Positions 25,466 through 31,748 of a stretch of DNA of 38,546 bases are shown piece after piece (position 1 is the first letter of the stretch; each line of letters begins with the position of its first letter). Below the pieces are notes generated by a model. The model was not told where the DNA came from, did no database searches, and worked only from the letters and a program-made list of their open reading frames with translations. The stretch is from the NCBI GenBank assembly GCA_022843905.1, contig JALHMT010000052.1, positions 1-38,546 on the forward strand. The letters are read 5' to 3'. Origin of the DNA: Rubrivivax sp. (GTDB lineage Bacteria > Pseudomonadota > Gammaproteobacteria > Burkholderiales > Burkholderiaceae_C). The translations under genes were made by a program, and so were the position numbers.

Positions 25466-25683
25466 ACAACACCACGAGCCCTGCATGCCACGACCGCGCG
25501 CTCTGGCATGAGTGCCCCGGGCTACGGAGTGCATCCCGCTTGGGCGGGTTGCAGCCCTACCGGGCCGGCTCCTACCGGGGCACGCGGCAGTCCCCCGGAC
25601 TGCCGCGCAAGCTCTATATGCCATCGGGAACCGGTGGTGGCGTTCGACGGCCCTTTGCTTGTCATGAAGGGTTCTCGGCATGA
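25462..25683 (+). CDS. Small coupled ORF between stbC-like gene and traX
   Basis: A 73-codon frame whose ATG overlaps the upstream stop (ATGA at 25462-25465) and whose TGA overlaps the traX start (ATGA at 25680-25683). Such double coupling, with high GC3, suggests a real gene. The product (MNNTTSPACHDRALWHECPG onward) is Arg/Gly/Pro/Ser-rich with no recognisable domain. The frame contains a perfect 11-bp hairpin (25583-25607), so it could equally be a structured spacer that happens to stay open. Confidence 0.42.
   Translation: MNNTTSPACHDRALWHECPGLRSASRLGGLQPYRAGSYRGTRQSPGLPRKLYMPSGTGGGVRRPFACHEGFSA
25583..25607. repeat. Perfect 11-bp hairpin between stbC-like gene and traX
   Basis: CGCGGCAGTCC and GGACTGCCGCG flank a CCC loop. 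No T-run follows, so it is not a standard terminator. It may stabilise or attenuate the stb-traX message. A CCTACCGGG direct repeat precedes it. Confidence 0.6.
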
Positions 25684-26438
25684 GTACCGGTGCGAAGGTG
25701 GGAGCGACGTTGTTGGGCGCGAGCGAGTGCATCAATTCGCCGATCCATACGCAAGTGAGCACGGCCCCGAGGCTGGAGTTGAGCAGCGGCTCGCTGGAAG
25801 CGCTGAAGTGGCTCGCGTTGCTGCTGATGACGCTCGATCACGTCAACAAGCATCTGCTGCACGCATCGGTGCCCGAGATGTTCGCGGTGGGGCGACTGGC
25901 TTTGCCGCTGTTCGGTTTCGTATTGGGCTACAACCTGGCCCGGCCTGGTGCGCTGGCCAGCGGCGGCTACTCGCGCACAGCGCGCCGGTTGGCGATCTTC
26001 GGGAGCATCGCCACCATTCCATTCATCGCGCTCGGTGGACTGGGTTGGGGCTGGTGGCCCTTCAACATCATGGCGACGCTTCTGGTCGCCACACTTTGCG
26101 CCTGGCTGATCGAGGTCGGCGGACCGGCGCGGCTGGTGGCGGCCGCTGCGGTCTTCATCGTCGGCGGCGCGCTGATCGAGTTCTGGTGGCCAGGGCTCGC
26201 GGTCTGCCTGATGGCCTGGGCCTACTGTCGCCGGCCCAGCTGGTTGAGGCTGGCCCTGTGGATCGGCGCCCTCGCCTCGCTGTACGTCATCAATCGCAAT
26301 CTGTGGGCGCTTGCCGCGTTGCCGCTTATCTTTGCAGCCAGCCAGGTCAAGATCAATGTGCCACGCGGCCGGCTCGGCTTCTACCTCTACTACCCTGCGC
26401 ACCTCGCAGTGCTCTGGGGCCTGACACGGTTGCAATAG
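25680..26438 (+). CDS. traX: TraX-family membrane protein
   Basis: A 252-residue polytopic protein. The family signature appears as ALKWLALLLMTLDHVNKHLL, then VGRLALPLFGFVLGYNLARP, and near the end GRLGFYLYYPAHLAVLWGLT. About seven or eight membrane helices are visible. TraX of F acetylates the N-terminus of the pilin. In other plasmids its role is less clear, and the VirB2 pilin here may or may not be its substrate. GAAGGG precedes ATG 25680 at good distance. It is the last gene of the stb transcript. Confidence 0.88.
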   Translation: MSTGAKVGATLLGASECINSPIHTQVSTAPRLELSSGSLEALKWLALLLMTLDHVNKHLLHASVPEMFAVGRLALPLFGFVLGYNLARPGALASGGYSRTARRLAIFGSIATIPFIALGGLGWGWWPFNIMATLLVATLCAWLIEVGGPARLVAAAAVFIVGGALIEFWWPGLAVCLMAWAYCRRPSWLRLALWIGALASLYVINRNLWALAALPLIFAASQVKINVPRGRLGFYLYYPAHLAVLWGLTRLQ

Positions 26439-26738
26439 AGCAGCCGCCGACCCTGCGCGGCTAGTCCGACGGGTGCCAATTGCTTGAGCTCCCGGTGCCA
26501 GCGCCTCACGAGGGCGCCGAACGACCCGACACAGGCGCCGCAACCGCCAGCATCGCAACTTTCGGAGCCCACGGATTCGCAGTGCGATGGGCGTAGGGAC
26601 GTAGCGGGGAAGGCCGCTTCTTGCCGACACGGTCACAGCCGGGCACACTGAGCCGAAGAATCGATCGAGCGGCATCAGCCCAGGCACTGTTGGCGCGCCT
26701 GGTCGATGTCACCGTCATGCATCGGGAGGAGTACTTCG
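26439..26738. other. Gene-free spacer between traX and the Cys-rich/PNP pair
   Basis: About 300 nt with no credible frame. An imperfect inverted repeat GCGCC-N7-GGCGC around 26500 could be a terminator after traX, but it lacks a T-run. The promoter of the following pair should lie here; no clear -35/-10 pair was found. A GGGAGGA ribosome-binding site at 26724-26730 serves the next gene. Confidence 0.4.
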
Positions 26739-27218
26739 ATGATCACATTGCAGTTGGCAACGATACCGCTCGTTGGACTTCCGCCGCACTGGGTGCCGCC
26801 GGGCGCCGCAGTTTTGACGCTAGAGGAGATTGCAGCTGGCAATCCGCGCGCTCCTGGGAGGCCCTTCGGGAGTCTGCGCATGCCACCGCCCGGCATCAGC
26901 TTGATGGACGCGATTCGGAGCCCTGCCGGGACGTTCCATATGCGCGTCTCACTTCAGGTGGGTCAAGACCGGATCGCGATCGACGTCGGTCCGCTCGGGG
27001 ATGGCGAGATCCTTATGCTGATGGGCGGCGTGCTAGTCGACCAGACCCGTCCTAACGCGCCACCCCGCAGCATCTATGCTGGGTCAATCGTTCACGACAA
27101 GAGTGCCGCTAACACGATGGGCGACTGCGAGATACGCTGTTCCCAAGGGGAGATGATCGCCGGCGAGTGCTGCGTTGAGTGCCGCAGCGGCGACATCACG
27201 GTCAAGTTCTGCTGCTGA
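26739..27218 (+). CDS. Orphan protein with a Cys-rich C-terminus
   Basis: A 159-residue protein starting at ATG 26739, 8 nt after GGGAGGA. The first two thirds are Pro/Gly-rich with no clear fold (VGLPPHWVPPGAAVLTLEEI, then HMRVSLQVGQDRIAIDVG). The last 33 residues hold seven Cys (DCEIRC, GECCVEC, and FCC as the final residues). This suggests zinc or iron-sulfur binding, or a disulfide knot. I do not recognise a family. It lies 13 nt before a PNP-fold gene, so the two are probably one operon. A sensor, adaptor or toxin-peptide role would be speculation. Confidence 0.6.
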   Translation: MITLQLATIPLVGLPPHWVPPGAAVLTLEEIAAGNPRAPGRPFGSLRMPPPGISLMDAIRSPAGTFHMRVSLQVGQDRIAIDVGPLGDGEILMLMGGVLVDQTRPNAPPRSIYAGSIVHDKSAANTMGDCEIRCSQGEMIAGECCVECRSGDITVKFCC

Positions 27219-27231
27219 TCTCGCATTCGTC

Positions 27232-28380
27232 ATGTCGAATACGCGGCTACGTCCGATCTACGTCGACGCGCGCAACGGCCGTGGAATCTCGCTTGCGGGC
27301 GTGCGCCTCGTTGTTAGCTACCAGGGAGAGGAGGTTGGCACGCAGACCAAGCGCACGCAGGGTTACACCCGCATCGAGGTGCCCAGCGATGGGGAGATCA
27401 CGCTGTCGGCCGTGTGGCAAGGGAACGTCTCCGAGCCGGTCAAAGTAGCCCCTGATCGCAGTGAGCTAGTCTTCAAGTTCCTGTACGCTGGCGCACCGTC
27501 GGTGATGCTCGTGTGCGCGCTGCCGAAGGAGACGCATGCGGTACGTTCGATCCTTGACGAGTCGTCACCCGAGCCAATAGCAGGGCCGCCCGGCGACCCC
27601 AATCACTACTGGACGGGCGCCTTCAGGAGCAACGGCGTGACGCGTCGTGTTTTAGTCGCGACCTCGGGCATGGGGAACAACAACGCAGCGATTGTCGCGA
27701 CACACGCACTGCGGAGCTTTCGCGACGACATCGATCACCTGATCATGGTCGGCATCGCAGGTGGCTGCCCAAATCCCGCGAAGCCGGATGAGCATGTCCG
27801 CCTCGGCGATATCGTCGTGCTAAACGAGCAGGGACTGCTGCAATACGACTTCACCAAACGCACCAACACGGGCGATGCAATCCGGCGTAGTGCGCAGCTG
27901 CCTTCAAAGGCGCTGCTGGAGGCGGCGAAGACACTGGCCATCCGTGAGCTCGCCGGCGAGACGCCGTGGGAAGCGACCATCGTGTCCGCGGCAACGGGCG
28001 AGTCGCGGAGGCCCGCGGCCAAGACAGACTTGTTGCACGACGCCCATGGTGCCCACGTCGCCCACCCGAAGCAGGCGCGGCGCAAGAACGGGAAACCCCT
28101 TGTGCATCACGGCGCCATCGGCAGCGCCAATATCTTGCTGAAGGACCCATCTTCCCGCGACATGCTCCGGGACTCCTACAACGTGCGCGCGGTGGAGATG
28201 GAAGGCAGTGGCCTTCAGGACGCCGGATGGCACGTCGAAAAGGACATCATGGTCGTGCGCGGCGTGTGCGACTACTGCGATCCCTTCAAGACCGACAAAT
28301 GGCAAGCGTACGCTGCTCTGGTGGCCGCGGCCTACGCGCGCGCACTAGTGGAGGCAATCCCGGCAGCGCACTTTGTCTGA
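27232..28380 (+). CDS. Nucleoside phosphorylase-superfamily enzyme with N-terminal beta-domain, possible defence effector
   Basis: A 382-residue protein from ATG 27232; a GTG at 27175 could add 19 residues. Residues 1-85 form an Ig- or Cna-B-like beta segment (GVRLVVSYQGEEVGTQTKRT, then GYTRIEVPSDGEITLSAVWQ). From about residue 90 the PNP/UDP phosphorylase fold is clear: VMLVCALPKETHAV, VATSGMGNNNAAIVATHALR, HLIMVGIAGGCPNP, VRAVEMEGSGLQDAG and VVRGVCDYCD. In MTA/SAH nucleosidases these segments bind the ribose and base. PNP-fold ATP nucleosidases are also effectors of antiviral systems such as Detocs, so a defence role is possible. The true substrate is unknown. Codons are mixed, as in other cargo. 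Confidence 0.8.
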   Translation: MSNTRLRPIYVDARNGRGISLAGVRLVVSYQGEEVGTQTKRTQGYTRIEVPSDGEITLSAVWQGNVSEPVKVAPDRSELVFKFLYAGAPSVMLVCALPKETHAVRSILDESSPEPIAGPPGDPNHYWTGAFRSNGVTRRVLVATSGMGNNNAAIVATHALRSFRDDIDHLIMVGIAGGCPNPAKPDEHVRLGDIVVLNEQGLLQYDFTKRTNTGDAIRRSAQLPSKALLEAAKTLAIRELAGETPWEATIVSAATGESRRPAAKTDLLHDAHGAHVAHPKQARRKNGKPLVHHGAIGSANILLKDPSSRDMLRDSYNVRAVEMEGSGLQDAGWHVEKDIMVVRGVCDYCDPFKTDKWQAYAALVAAAYARALVEAIPAAHFV

Positions 28381-28547
28381 CGGCGAGCGGCGCGGCTCTC
28401 GCCGATTTCCGCGCACGCGGGCGAGCGAGCGTCGCGCAGCGGCCTAGCTGGTTGCTTTGGCGGCAGCACTGCGATGACCGCTCCTCGAGGTCCCCAGCCG
28501 CCCACGTGCTTCGGCAAAGCCGAAGACTGATTCAAAACTGGAGGCGG

Positions 28548-29075
28548 TCACTCTTGCCGGCCGCCCCTCCAGTCCCAAGGCGCGATGGGATGGGGATCGG
28601 CCCACAGCCCCACGCCCGCAGACTTCGCCTGAGCCTCCAGCGCTATCAAGGCGGAATCGTTCGAGTAGCGTCGGAACACCCAGGCGAAACCTCGCTTGAC
28701 CTGTTCGGCGTTCACGTCGAGGCCATCGACGGCAACCTGCGCGATGGGCCGGCCATACCGGTCGAGCGACTTCCAAGTCAGCTCGACCTGCCTCTTGCCC
28801 ACCAGTTCGCGCAGCGACTGCTCTGATCGACGGCCGAATGCCTGTGCCTTCTCTGGGGCATCGATCTGGGCAAGCCGAATCCGGATCGAGTGACCGTCGA
28901 CATTCGCATACAGCGTGTCGCCGTCCGCCACGCCAGTCACCATCGCTGGCCCTCGGTAGCTGTTGGGCGCCGGGGGTCCTCCGGCGCCTGGAGCGTCTTC
29001 TCGGGCGATGGCCTGGCCGACGCTGAGCAGCAGCATCAAGGACAGGCCGGCGCGCAGTGCGCTCCGACGATTCAA
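28548..29075 (-). CDS. Exported thermonuclease (SNase family)
   Basis: I start it at TTG 29075, with GAAGGG 8 nt upstream, because this puts a signal peptide (SALRAGLSLMLLLSVGQAIA) directly at the N-terminus, for a product of 175 residues. An ATG at 29198 would add 41 non-signal residues. SNase features are VTGVADGDTLY, IRIRLAQIDAPE (catalytic Arg), SEQSLRELVGKRQVEL (catalytic Glu) and SLDRYGRPIAQV (second Arg). The enzyme probably cleaves nucleic acid in the periplasm. Similar exported nucleases are common cargo of conjugative plasmids. All catalytic residues are present. Confidence 0.88.
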   Translation of the reverse strand: MNRRSALRAGLSLMLLLSVGQAIAREDAPGAGGPPAPNSYRGPAMVTGVADGDTLYANVDGHSIRIRLAQIDAPEKAQAFGRRSEQSLRELVGKRQVELTWKSLDRYGRPIAQVAVDGLDVNAEQVKRGFAWVFRRYSNDSALIALEAQAKSAGVGLWADPHPIAPWDWRGGRQE

Positions 29076-29181
29076 GGTTGCGCCCTTCAACGAATACGCC
29101 AGGGCTGCCGGGAGACTTTGAGAACCGTGCCGCGGCGGCCACCTGGTGCAGAAATGCGAAGCATGAAGCGCCCTGTTGTTG

Positions 29182-29496
29182 TCATTCTGGTTGGCCATCT
29201 ACCGTCGGCGATTTCGCCGCGCTGTTGGCTGCTCGAAGCGAAGCCCTTCCTTCGGAAATTATCCGGCGCGGCTGACCCATCCACCATGGGCCCATGTCAT
29301 GCAGTGCATCGCCGCGACACGGATTGACGTAAAGACCGGCCACGTCGACCAACTCAGCGATCAGCACCGGGTCGGCAACTTCGATAGCGCCCGCACCGGG
29401 CACGCTGGCCAGGTCGCAAAGGCTCATCGCCATCGGCTGGCCATCCTCGGCGCCCGGTCCATGCGCCCACTCGATCCACCGTCTTGAGACCTTCAC
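29182..29496 (-). CDS. Small orphan protein, coupled to the 46-residue gene upstream
   Basis: A 104-residue product starting with GTG 29496, which overlaps the stop of the preceding gene by 4 nt (GTGA). No clear ribosome-binding site is needed if translation is coupled. The sequence (MKVSRRWIEWAHGPG, then MAMSLCDLASVPGAGAIEVA, and WWMGQPRRIISE) matches nothing I know. It has no membrane segment. The unusual chain of small overlapping leading-region genes supports it being real. Confidence 0.55.
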   Translation of the reverse strand: MKVSRRWIEWAHGPGAEDGQPMAMSLCDLASVPGAGAIEVADPVLIAELVDVAGLYVNPCRGDALHDMGPWWMGQPRRIISEGRASLRAANSAAKSPTVDGQPE

Positions 29497-29633
29497 GGCA
29501 GTTCCGTGGAAAGCAAGAGCGCCGCGAGGCGCCTGGCCACTTCGAGGTATCGAGGCCGATGGCCGAACAGTTCGGCGTCGCTGCGGGCGAGCGCGCGCTT
29601 CATCAGAAGCAGTCGATAGGCGTGATCACTCAT
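29493..29633 (-). CDS. 46-residue leading-region protein
   Basis: A short gene with an excellent AAGGAGAA ribosome-binding site 7 nt before ATG 29633. The product (MSDHAYRLLLMKRALARSDA, then ELFGHRPRYLEVARRLAALL) is basic and helical. It begins 13 nt after the RMF-like gene stop and overlaps the next gene by 4 nt. The function is unknown. Confidence 0.65.
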   Translation of the reverse strand: MSDHAYRLLLMKRALARSDAELFGHRPRYLEVARRLAALLLSTELP

Positions 29634-29646
29634 CGTGGGTTCTCCT

Positions 29647-29898
29647 TCACTGAACACGAACCAAGGCCGCGGCGTCAGCGACCGATACACGCATGTCGCC
29701 GACGCGCACCGTGTAGCCGCGCGACATCCGGACATCGCGCGGCGCCGGGCGCCCGGTCTCCTGCAGCCACGCGCCGACCAGCCAGGCCATCCCGGCGGGG
29801 CTGCTGGTGTAGTGCGGGCAGGCCTCGTGCGCAGGCTTGCCGTCGAGCTGGGCGGCGAAGCCCTCCAGCGCTTCGGGGGTGAGGTCTTGGGATGCCAT
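29647..29898 (-). CDS. Small protein with a ribosome modulation factor-like segment
   Basis: An 83-residue protein starting at ATG 29898 with CAGGAG 10 nt upstream. The segment EGFAAQLDGKPAHEACPHYT followed by AWLVGAWLQETG has the spacing of ribosome modulation factor (a Gly near the start, the Cys-Pro pair and the W-L-x-G-x-W-like element). RMF dimerises and silences ribosomes in stationary phase. RMF-like segments occur in uncharacterised plasmid proteins. The rest (RDVRMSRGYTVRVGDMRVSV) is a beta-like tail not found in RMF. It sits 38 nt after ardC and is probably cotranscribed. Confidence 0.68.
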   Translation of the reverse strand: MASQDLTPEALEGFAAQLDGKPAHEACPHYTSSPAGMAWLVGAWLQETGRPAPRDVRMSRGYTVRVGDMRVSVADAAALVRVQ

Positions 29899-29936
29899 CG
29901 GGGGTTGCTCCTGGTGCGTCGTGGTCTGGTGGTAGT

Positions 29937-30845
29937 TCAGTGCTGCACCGGCTGTCCGGCTTTCATGATCCGGTCGGCGGCGCCGAAGATGCGCTTCGCG
30001 CTCTTCTCGGGCAGCGTTCCGCCCTGCAGCCAGCCCTGGATGTAGAAACGGCTCTCGGCCTGGCCGGGCAGGCCCAGCAGCGCACACAGCAGGTAGGCCA
30101 CGCCCTCGGCTTCGGCCTCCTCGATCTGGCGCGTCAGGGCCTCGTCGTCGTGCATGTCGGCGACGGCGGTATGACCGAGCACCACATGCGCCATCTCATG
30201 AAACCGGGTCTTGTGCTTGAGCGGGTTCAACGGGTTGAGGCCGATGGATCGCGCACGGGCATAGCCCAGGTGATTGCCCTGCAAGTGCTCGAAAGGCTCT
30301 TCGACGATGTCGAGCGCAGCCATGGCGGTGACCGCATCCCAGGCAGGCGTGATGGTCTCGGCGGTGAACGCATCGCCTTCGGTCTGGTTCAGTGAAAACC
30401 AGTTCGGGCGCAGCATGAACATGCTGAAGGTGCCGCCCTCCCCCGCTTCGGCGGAGTCGGCCGGCGCGTCCTTGTCAGCGCGGCGCTTCACGCTGATCGG
30501 CATGAACAGGCTGATGGCCTTCTCGCCCTTCTTCACGAAGCGGCCCTTCTCGCGCCATGCGTTGAAACTGGCGATGGGCGCCAGCGGTAGGCCCTTGTCC
30601 AGCAGTTGCAGCGCGGCCAGCAGCTGGTTGCCGATGCTGTAGTTGTGAAACGCCCGGTAGGCCTGATTCATCACGCCCGGCTGGGTCAACGCGATGTGCA
30701 GGATCGTCCGCATGTCGCCCAGCTCGTGGGATTGAACGTCCCGTGCGTTCCCCTCTTCCTTTCCCCCTGCCTGTTGGCCAGCCTCGGGGCCGAGGAACAG
30801 CGGATCGGTGGTGTCGTTGCTGGGGTGGTTGGACTGTGCGTTCAT
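29937..30845 (-). CDS. ardC: ArdC-family antirestriction protein
   Basis: A 302-residue protein starting at ATG 30845 with GAGG 8 nt upstream. An N-terminal tag (MNAQSNHPSNDTT, then FLGPEAGQQAGG) precedes the ArdC ssDNA-binding domain (YSIGNQLLAALQLLDKGLPL, FNAWREKGRFVKKGEKAISL). The C-terminal metallopeptidase part has FHEMAHVVLGH (HExxH) followed by EEAEAEGVAYLLC. ArdC protects incoming plasmid DNA from host restriction. It is transcribed toward the presumed oriT, as expected in a leading region, and is preceded by the duplicated hairpin leader. Confidence 0.93.
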   Translation of the reverse strand: MNAQSNHPSNDTTDPLFLGPEAGQQAGGKEEGNARDVQSHELGDMRTILHIALTQPGVMNQAYRAFHNYSIGNQLLAALQLLDKGLPLAPIASFNAWREKGRFVKKGEKAISLFMPISVKRRADKDAPADSAEAGEGGTFSMFMLRPNWFSLNQTEGDAFTAETITPAWDAVTAMAALDIVEEPFEHLQGNHLGYARARSIGLNPLNPLKHKTRFHEMAHVVLGHTAVADMHDDEALTRQIEEAEAEGVAYLLCALLGLPGQAESRFYIQGWLQGGTLPEKSAKRIFGAADRIMKAGQPVQH

Positions 30846-30881
30846 GCTGGTGGCCTCGTGTGGTGGTTGGAAATCTGCCCG
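30763..30881. repeat. 119-bp exact repeat, copy 1 (5' end of ardC and its leader)
   Basis: Identical to 38428-38546. It covers the first 28 codons of ardC, the ribosome-binding site and 36 nt upstream. The second copy does the same for the DUF3560-methyltransferase gene and runs off the window. Confidence 0.95.
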
Positions 30882-30893
30882 TCGGTTTCGCCT

Positions 30894-31043
30894 CGACGCA
30901 TGAACAGCGGAAGCCAGGCAGGACACAAGGGCACGGCCGCAAGCCGCAGCTCGAAGCGAAGCAACGCGAAGTGCAGAGACCGGGTGAGGACCGTGGGCGC
31001 CAGCCTTCACCCTTGGGTCGTGACTGGATGCCGCTATGCGTCG
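30894..31043 (-). promoter_or_regulatory. Frpo-like single-strand promoter hairpin upstream of ardC (copy A)
   Basis: On the plus strand, CGACGCAT (30894-30901) pairs with ATGCGTCG (31036-31043). After a 4-nt GAAC bulge, 20 nt (30906-30925) face 31016-31035 with 15 pairs, and CAAGGG (30926-30931) pairs with CCCTTG (31010-31015). The right arm reads TTGGGT-N16-TATGCG, so a folded single strand would present a leftward promoter whose -10 contains the bulge. Transcription would exit toward ardC. The structure is conserved in copy B. Confidence 0.6.
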
Positions 31044-31376
31044 GAAAGAGGCGAACCGACAGGCAGATCAGCCACCCCGAGCCACCGAACGCACAGGCCG
31101 GCTCACCACCCCATCAACGACACGCGCGAAGCTTCCCAGCTGAGCGATCTATCGCCGCACCGCGGCGCACTTCAATCAGCGCAGCGCAGACCTGAAGCCG
31201 AGCGCAACGCGCTGGGCTTGCCGTTCGGGGTTAAGGCCAGCGCCGAAGGGGTGTCTCGCGCCTGGGCAACCCGAGTGCAGCGAGAGGGCGACCAGGCGCG
31301 AGTCGTCCCTGCTTGAGCGACCCCCTCCAACACCGGCGCGCAGCGCCCTCGATGCCGCCCACCGGGGCTCTGGCCA

Positions 31377-31407
31377 GCGCCCTCGGGGCAGCGCCCCGAA
31401 GAGAGCG
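31377..31407. repeat. 31-bp repeated hairpin, copy 1
   Basis: Identical to 36533-36563. The core is TCGGGGC-AGC-GCCCCGA (31383-31399). It lies just after the stop of a minus-strand gene (31423), as copy 2 lies after the stop at 36612. It is therefore probably a transcript-end hairpin, although there is no T-run. Confidence 0.75.
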
Positions 31408-31422
31408 CCCCGCCTGGTTGGG

Positions 31423-31674
31423 TCAGGCCTGGGCCCTGTAGCCCTCCCATCGAACGATGGTGGCCTGCGCCGATTCGATGGCCGAGGTCGCGTGCGCCAG
31501 GTCGTCCGCAAACCGTGCGTGCACCAGCGGCAGCAGGCCGGAGACGATGACGATGTGACGCTCAAGCCGCGTCCGCACATCCATCGCCACGAACTCCTGG
31601 CGCGTCGCACCGGACAGGTCGCGGCGGTTCCAGTTCAGGGTGTCAACCGCCGCGCGAAATTCACCGATCTTCAT
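31423..31674 (-). CDS. Small protein downstream of the parB-like gene
   Basis: An 83-residue helical protein starting at ATG 31674, with AAGGA 7 nt upstream. It lies 74 nt after the parB-like stop and is probably on the same transcript. The sequence (MKIGEFRAAVDTLNWNRRDL, then RTRLERHIVIVSGLLPLVHA) has no membrane segment and no family I know. A repeated hairpin follows its stop. Confidence 0.68.
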   Translation of the reverse strand: MKIGEFRAAVDTLNWNRRDLSGATRQEFVAMDVRTRLERHIVIVSGLLPLVHARFADDLAHATSAIESAQATIVRWEGYRAQA

Positions 31675-31748
31675 GGTCGTCCTTCAGTTGTGTTCGGTAG
31701 GCCCGGCCGTCATCCGCTGGGGTGCGGACAACGGCCGGGGTTGATTCG

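Larger units (their letters stand above)
30846..31422. other. Gene-free leader of ardC
   Basis: About 577 nt without a credible gene. About 310 nt of it (to about 31175) is clearly similar to 33905-34215 upstream of the parB-like gene. It includes the long hairpin and a second conserved stem, CGCCGC-ACC-GCGGCG (31153-31167). The remaining stretch contains the 31-bp hairpin repeat at 31377. Confidence 0.7.
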
